DNA of 64,000 bases, taken from NCBI GenBank assembly GCA_039917855.1, contig JBDSIR010000058.1, positions 1 to 64,000 of the forward strand, given 5' to 3'. This DNA comes from CAMLHU01 sp039917855 (GTDB lineage: Bacteria; Gemmatimonadota; Gemmatimonadetes; Gemmatimonadales; GWC2-71-9). Each line of letters begins with the position of its first letter. Position 1 is the first letter of the stretch. The notes beneath the pieces are model-generated. The model was not told the DNA's origin, made no database searches, and saw nothing but the letters and a program-made list of their open reading frames with translations. Position numbers and translations under genes: made by a program. This document shows positions 60,771-64,000 of the stretch, piece by piece.

Positions 60771-61258
60771 GCGCTCCATTCCGCATTCTGGTGCTCTGCA
60801 CCGGCAACTCGGCGCGGAGCCAGATCGCCGAGGCGTTGCTGGCGACCCGTGGGGCGCGCCGGATCGAGGCGGGAAGCGCCGGCTCGCACCCCGCGACGGG
60901 GGTCAATGCACGGGCGGTGGCGGCGTTGGCCCGTCACGGCATCCAGTGGGAAGGACGGGTCCCCAAGTCGATCGACGAGGTATCGGGTCGGCCATGGGAT
61001 CTCCTCATCACCGTGTGTGATCACGCCAACGAGTCGTGCCCGTTCTTTCCCGGCACCCCGCCGCGGGTCCACTGGGGGCTCCCCGATCCCGCCGCGGTCG
61101 CCGGAACCGACGCAATGATCGACGCTGCGTTCGAGTCGACCTGGAGCGAGCTCGACCGCCGAGTGGAGGTGCTGCTCACTCTGCCGTTGGAGCGGATGGG
61201 CCGGGAGGAGCTGGAAAAGGCCGCGCAGGGGATCCACATCGCCCGCACCCGGACTTGA
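60767..61258 (+). CDS. arsC: Arsenate reductase, LMW-phosphatase (thioredoxin) type
   Basis: 163 aa. The P-loop CTGNSAR (C11 to R17) binds arsenate. C84 and C91 in VCDHANESCPFFPG form the redox shuttle used with thioredoxin. HWGLPDPAAVAG carries the general-acid Asp. The C-terminal 25 residues form an extra helix (REELEKAAQGIHIARTRT). It reduces As(V) to As(III) for methylation or export. The ATG overlaps the arsN stop. Confidence 0.95.
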   Translation: MSAPFRILVLCTGNSARSQIAEALLATRGARRIEAGSAGSHPATGVNARAVAALARHGIQWEGRVPKSIDEVSGRPWDLLITVCDHANESCPFFPGTPPRVHWGLPDPAAVAGTDAMIDAAFESTWSELDRRVEVLLTLPLERMGREELEKAAQGIHIARTRT

Positions 61259-61289
61259 CGCCGATCCCGCTGGCCTGCATATCCCTTCG

Positions 61290-61961
61290 ATGCGCCTCCG
61301 ACTCCTGATCCTGCTCTCGCTCCTCCCCGCCCCTCTGCTCGCGCAGGGGTTCTGTTCGGACCTCTCCGGCCCTGATCTCGACGGCTGCCGGATGGACTAC
61401 TACCAGAACGTGGATGCGGTGCTCTCGATCGTCTATCGTCGGGCGCTCGAAGGGGCGACGCCCGCCGTCCAGACGCGGCTCCGTCAGGAGCAGGGGGCGT
61501 GGGCGGCGAGACGGACGCGGCTGTCGGGGGTCACGCGGCAACGCCCTCGGCCGGCAGCCGCCAAGTTCGACACGCTCATCGCGGTCACCGAGTCGCGGAT
61601 CAATGAGCTGGGACAAGCCGCGATGGCCAAGGCGCCCTGGCTGGTCGGGATCCTCCCCGGGGGGACCGCGGGCGGCGACTCGCTGGCCGAAGTGATCTCG
61701 ATGCGGAATGACGTGTGGCGGTTCGCGAGCTGGCAGGAGGGGTGGATGCAGAACGAGCACACTGCCTACGCTGGGCAGGACGAGATCACTGAGTTCCGTC
61801 CCACGGCGGGGCACGCCATCACGGTGCTGTTCGCCGGCGAGGAGGGTTGGAGCGCGATCGTCACCAGCGATGGCAGCGGGATCCTTTGCGGGATGTTCCG
61901 GGGAGATATCGATCCGCAGGATCCGAATCTGCTGGAGGAGGGGAAGGTCACCTGCTGGTAG
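61290..61961 (+). CDS. Secreted LprI/DUF1311-like protein with extra C-terminal domain
   Basis: 223 aa. The signal peptide LRLLILLSLLPAPLLAQ is followed by a Cys-containing helical domain (FCSDLSGPDLDGCRMDYYQN, then LRQEQGAWAARR) resembling LprI/DUF1311 lysozyme-inhibitor-like modules. From about residue 125 the protein is different, with SMRNDVWRFASWQEGWMQN, GHAITVLFAGEEGWSAIV and a terminal Cys (GKVTCW). The two halves are in one frame. The role is unknown; probably periplasmic. It follows arsC by 31 bp but is not a known arsenic gene. Confidence 0.65.
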   Translation: MRLRLLILLSLLPAPLLAQGFCSDLSGPDLDGCRMDYYQNVDAVLSIVYRRALEGATPAVQTRLRQEQGAWAARRTRLSGVTRQRPRPAAAKFDTLIAVTESRINELGQAAMAKAPWLVGILPGGTAGGDSLAEVISMRNDVWRFASWQEGWMQNEHTAYAGQDEITEFRPTAGHAITVLFAGEEGWSAIVTSDGSGILCGMFRGDIDPQDPNLLEEGKVTCW

Positions 61962-61963
61962 GG

Positions 61964-62070
61964 AGTGCCTAGTGCCTAGTGCCTGGTGCCCAGACCGTGA
62001 CGGCTGAGTGCCAGTCGGTCGGAGCACGACCACCGGATACTAGACACGAGACGCTAGTCACTAGGCACTA
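61964..62070. repeat. Imperfect hairpin of AGTGCCT heptamers
   Basis: The left arm 61964-61990 is AGTGCCT three times plus GGTGCC. The right arm near 62041-62070 has GTCACTAGGCACT with degenerate units before it. It lies between the LprI-like gene (plus strand) and the terminator of the tRNA cluster (minus strand). Confidence 0.75.
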
Positions 62071-62078
62071 AAACAGCG

Positions 62079-62108
62079 AGCCCCGCCTCCCAATTGGGAA
62101 GCGGGGCT
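62079..62108 (-). terminator. Terminator-like hairpin after the tRNA cluster
   Basis: AGCCCCGC-CTCCC-AATT-GGGAA-GCGGGGCT is a long stem with one mismatch. On the minus strand it follows tRNA-Arg(CCG) by 3 nt and leads to CGCTGTTTTAG, a short T run. Confidence 0.7.
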
Positions 62109-62111
62109 TCA

Positions 62112-62185
<74 letters not shown>

Positions 62186-62195
62186 GGGACACGGT

Positions 62196-62271
62196 GCTGC
62201 GTGGCGGGTGCTGCGTGCTGCGTGGGTCTTGTTCGAAGCCGACGCAGTCTGCGTCACGCAGTCCGCGTCAC
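62196..62271. repeat. Inverted GTGCTGC/GACGCAG units between tRNA genes
   Basis: GTGCTGCGTGGCGGGTGCTG and following GTGCTGCGTG units (62196-62224) face GACGCAGTCTGCGTCACGCA and following units (62240-62271). The pairing is imperfect but extensive. Confidence 0.65.
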
Positions 62272-62280
62272 ATCGTTAAA

Positions 62281-62355
62281 TCGGGGCGCCGGGATTTGAA
62301 CCCGGGACCTCCTGCTCCCGAAGCAGGCGCGCTAACCGGGCTGCGCTACGCCCCG
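62281..62355 (-). tRNA. tRNA-Pro (anticodon CGG)
   Basis: Acceptor CGGGGCG/CGCCCCG, D stem GCGC/GCGC, anticodon stem-loop CCTGC-TTCGGGA-GCAGG, T arm CCGGG-TTCAAAT-CCCGG. CCA not encoded. Confidence 0.95.
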
Positions 62356-62360
62356 TGTAC

Positions 62361-62381
62361 GCCCGCCATTTGATGGCGGGC
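62361..62381. repeat. Short perfect hairpin between tRNA genes
   Basis: GCCCGCCAT-TTG-ATGGCGGGC has a 9-bp perfect stem. It lies between tRNA-Pro and tRNA-Arg(ACG) and may mark a processing site. Confidence 0.65.
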
Positions 62382-62386
62382 AACCA

Positions 62387-62460
62387 TGCGCCCATGAGGA
62401 CTCGAACCTCAAACCTTCTGATCCGTAGTCAGATGCTCTATCCAATTGAGCTATGGGCGC
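62387..62460 (-). tRNA. tRNA-Arg (anticodon ACG)
   Basis: Acceptor GCGCCCA/TGGGCGC, anticodon stem-loop TCTGA-CTACGGA-TCAGA, T arm TGAGG-TTCGAGT-CCTCA. The A34 is expected to be edited to inosine. CCA not encoded. Confidence 0.95.
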
Positions 62461-62619
62461 TCGTTCCCTCGGGCCGGCGAGCCGGTCCGGAGGGAGCGGT
62501 AATATAAGAGAAAGGCACTCGGATGGTACCCCGCAGGCTCACGCCAAGGGGGCCTGGCGCCTCCCACCGCCCTGAGCCGCGAGGCACGACCCCCGACCAG
62601 GAGGGGTGGGTGGAAGGAA

Positions 62620-62648
62620 GACGGCCGCCGGGGTCGCCGGCGGCCGTC
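62620..62648. repeat. Perfect 12-bp hairpin before tRNA-Val
   Basis: GACGGCCGCCGG and CCGGCGGCCGTC pair around GGTCG. On the minus strand it directly follows tRNA-Val, so it could end that transcript. The rest of 62461-62619 holds no gene. A TATATT on the minus strand near 62500 may serve tRNA-Arg(ACG). Confidence 0.7.
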
Positions 62649-62650
62649 GA

Positions 62651-62724
62651 TGGGCCGTACAAGACTCGAACTTGTGACCTCCACGATGTCAACGTGGCGC
62701 TCTAACCAACTGAGCTAACGGCCC
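62651..62724 (-). tRNA. tRNA-Val (anticodon GAC)
   Basis: Acceptor GGGCCGT/ACGGCCC, anticodon stem-loop CCACG-TTGACAT-CGTGG, T arm ACAAG-TTCGAGT-CTTGT. CCA not encoded. Confidence 0.95.
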
Positions 62725-62733
62725 TGTTGTGCC

Positions 62734-62818
62734 TGAGCGGTCAGTCGGCCGGTGGCTCAGGGGGCGTGCACCCATTCGGTGCTGCCGACCGCCTGACCGC
62801 CTTACCGCCTGACCGCCC
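62734..62818. repeat. Hairpin of 8-nt units between tRNA genes (family E)
   Basis: The right arm 62781-62818 has GACCGCCT and TACCGCCT octamers like those at 18176-18221. The left arm (GAGCGGTCAGTCGGCCGGTG) pairs imperfectly. It separates tRNA-Val from the initiator tRNA. Confidence 0.75.
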
Positions 62819-62821
62819 GAA

Positions 62822-62895
62822 TAGCGGGGGTGGGATTTGAACCCACGACCTCCGGGTTATGAGCCCGGCGAGCTACCAGACTGCTCCACCCCGCG
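62822..62895 (-). tRNA. Initiator tRNA-fMet (anticodon CAT)
   Basis: CGCGGGGTGGAGCAG at the 5' end with a mismatched first acceptor pair (C1 opposite T72), and the anticodon stem CCGGG-CTCATAA-CCCGG with three consecutive G:C pairs. These are the marks of bacterial initiator tRNA. CCA not encoded. Confidence 0.95.
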
Positions 62896-62943
62896 ACGAT
62901 TTCGATTGCCCGCGATGGATCGCGGGCCTACTATGCTCCGGAG

Positions 62944-63016
62944 AGCGGGAAACGGGACTCGAACCCGCGACCCCAACCTTGGCAAGGTTGTGCTCTACCA
63001 ACTGAGCTATTCCCGC
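62944..63016 (-). tRNA. tRNA-Gly (anticodon GCC)
   Basis: Acceptor GCGGGAA/TTCCCGC, anticodon stem-loop CAACC-TTGCCAA-GGTTG, T arm GCGGG-TTCGAGT-CCCGT. Discriminator T, as usual for glycine. CCA not encoded. Confidence 0.95.
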
Positions 63017-63069
63017 AACACCGGTGGCAAACCTACCGGGCCCTGCCACACGGCGCAACCTTCAGCGAG

Positions 63070-63142
63070 TGGAGGCGAGGGGGATCGAACCCCTGACCTC
63101 GTGAATGCCATTCACGCGCTCTCCCAACTGAGCTACGCCCCC
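63070..63142 (-). tRNA. tRNA-Ala (anticodon GGC)
   Basis: Acceptor GGGGGCG/CGCCTCC (with one G:T pair), anticodon stem-loop CGTGAA-TGGCATT-CACG in part, T arm AGGGG-TTCGATC-CCCCT. Discriminator A. A TATAAT lies just upstream (63145-63150, plus strand sense), too close to serve this gene cleanly. Confidence 0.92.
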
Positions 63143-63249
63143 GCTATAATACGCCCCCAAGGACTTCCCAAGGGAGTCCGAAATTCTAGCCCGCTGAAGG
63201 GCTCAGGTCAAGCTGCAACACGCCGTCGTTCCGGCCTTCCAGGCACTGA

Positions 63250-64000
63250 ATGCCCGTTAAGAAGCAGAAGCCCGCCGCCAAGGCGGGCGCCAAGAGATCA
63301 CCTGCCAAGCGCCCTGCGGTGGCGTCGCCCAAGCCGGTCGTCAAGGCCAAAGCGAAGCCGAAGGCCCGGGGGCCGCTCACTGCCGCCGACATCGTGAGCG
63401 AGTCGGACGCGGTCGCCAAGAAGGCGCGGAAGCCCAAGAAGGTCACCGCCAAGACCCTTGGCGTCTACGACTCCGACCGCGATATCCTCGATCAATATCT
63501 CCAGGAGGTCAGCAAGACCCCCCTGCTTACGCAGCCGCAGGAGATCGCGATCGCGAAGCTCGTCCGCGCCGGCGACCACGAGGCGATGCAGGAACTGGTC
63601 AAGCGGAACCTCCGATTCGTCATCTCGGTGGCGAAGAAGTACCAGAACCGAGGGATGCCGCTGACCGATCTCATCGGCGAGGGGAACGTCGGCCTGCTCA
63701 CGGCCGCGCGGAAGTTCGACCCCGACCAGGGGGTCAAGTTCATCTCCTACGCCGTGTGGTGGATCCGTCAGGCGATCCTCGCGGCGCTGGCGCGCCACGG
63801 CCGCACGGTGCGGGTGCCGCTCAACCGCACCGCCGACCTCTCCAAGATCGTCCGCACCGCCGAGGCGCTCCGTCAGGAGCTCCGCCGGGAGCCCACTCCG
63901 GAAGAGATCTCCCACGCCGTCGGGCTCACTCTCGAAGTCGTGCAGTCGCTCGCCGCGCTCAACGCGAGCGAAGTGCGCCTCGACGCCCCGCTCGATCCCG
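63250..64000 (+). CDS. Primary-type sigma-70 factor, 3' end outside window
   Basis: The first 250 residues are visible. A basic, Ala/Lys/Pro-rich leader (VKKQKPAAKAGAKRSPAKR) of about 70 residues precedes region 1.2 (SDRDILDQYLQEVSKTPLLT), region 2 with the core-binding and -10 recognition helices (LVKRNLRFVISVAKKYQNRG, LIGEGNVGLLTAARKFDPDQ, FISYAVWWIRQAILAALA) and the start of region 3 (LRQELRREPTPEEISHAVGL). This is the RpoD/SigA/RpoS group. The short, charged region 1.1 substitute suggests a Group 1 or Group 2 factor. The remainder is needed to tell. It is divergent from the tRNA cluster; a GGACT...GAGTCC hairpin lies in the spacer. Confidence 0.93.
   Translation, partial: MPVKKQKPAAKAGAKRSPAKRPAVASPKPVVKAKAKPKARGPLTAADIVSESDAVAKKARKPKKVTAKTLGVYDSDRDILDQYLQEVSKTPLLTQPQEIAIAKLVRAGDHEAMQELVKRNLRFVISVAKKYQNRGMPLTDLIGEGNVGLLTAARKFDPDQGVKFISYAVWWIRQAILAALARHGRTVRVPLNRTADLSKIVRTAEALRQELRREPTPEEISHAVGLTLEVVQSLAALNASEVRLDAPLDP

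Noticed and set aside
63143..63160. TATAAT at 63145-63150 as promoter of the sigma factor or tRNA-Ala
   Set aside because: No -35 box lies at a suitable distance in either direction, and the spacing to tRNA-Ala would put the start inside the tRNA.

Overview
This window is high-GC bacterial chromosome with tightly packed genes. ATGA/GTGA/TGATG stop-start overlaps are common, and long antisense shadow frames are present throughout. A LOTUS-type NYN protein, a PorX-like PglZ response regulator, an NtrY/NtrX system next to an outer-membrane barrel, LPS-type glycosyltransferases, PBP1A and MltG all point to a diderm envelope. Gemmatimonadota is the phylum I would guess first, but no rRNA is present to confirm it.

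Region by region. (1) 1-12.3 kb: an envelope glycan block with a GT9 heptosyltransferase-like gene, a PorX-like regulator, an MsbA-like exporter, two CgeB-like and several GT2/GT4 glycosyltransferases, and a methyltransferase. A truncated DnaB-like ATPase sits at the left edge. (2) 12.3-16.8 kb: a patatin phospholipase fused to a ferredoxin domain, an orphan DppC-type permease, a four-helix-bundle (S23/TIGR02436-type) gene lying between inverted repeats, a class V aminotransferase and a methyltransferase. (3) 16.8-22.9 kb: tyrS, PBP1A, an amidohydrolase, argR and an HNH nuclease. (4) 23-28.2 kb: an ntrY-ntrX-barrel-DUF4390 operon. (5) 28.2-32.7 kb: an acyl-CoA ligase, a NYN/LOTUS protein, a REP-like palindrome array and an alkyladenine glycosylase. 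(6) 32.8-39 kb: kbl-tdh threonine catabolism, an SDR and a large formate dehydrogenase. (7) 39.3-46.1 kb: a small peptide gene, a methyltransferase-like protein, a CDF exporter, an RlmI-like methyltransferase, thiE, mltG, ruvX and rho. (8) 46.4-53.9 kb: an RDD-SpoIIM fusion opposite a membrane protein-DUF4129-DUF4350-MoxR-DUF58 operon. (9) 54-61.3 kb: back-to-back copper (copZ-cupredoxin-copA, csoR) and arsenic (arsR-arsM-acr3-arsN-arsC) resistance operons. acr3 is frameshifted as written. (10) 62-64 kb: seven tRNA genes on the minus strand, then the 5' part of a primary-type sigma factor.

The most unusual feature lies between the genes. About twenty spacers hold long hairpins whose arms are themselves imperfect tandem arrays of 6-8-nt units, for example GCGGTAA/GCGGTGA, GGTGACC, TACCGCCT or GGTAAG. 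They occur in convergent, co-directional and divergent spacers, so termination alone does not explain them. Several run into coding regions, where they supply C-terminal tails, part of a signal peptide, or what look like in-frame insertions. A separate 42-43-nt array of REP-like palindromes (three and a half forward units, then five and a half inverted) follows the NYN gene, and a related single copy sits between rho and ruvX.
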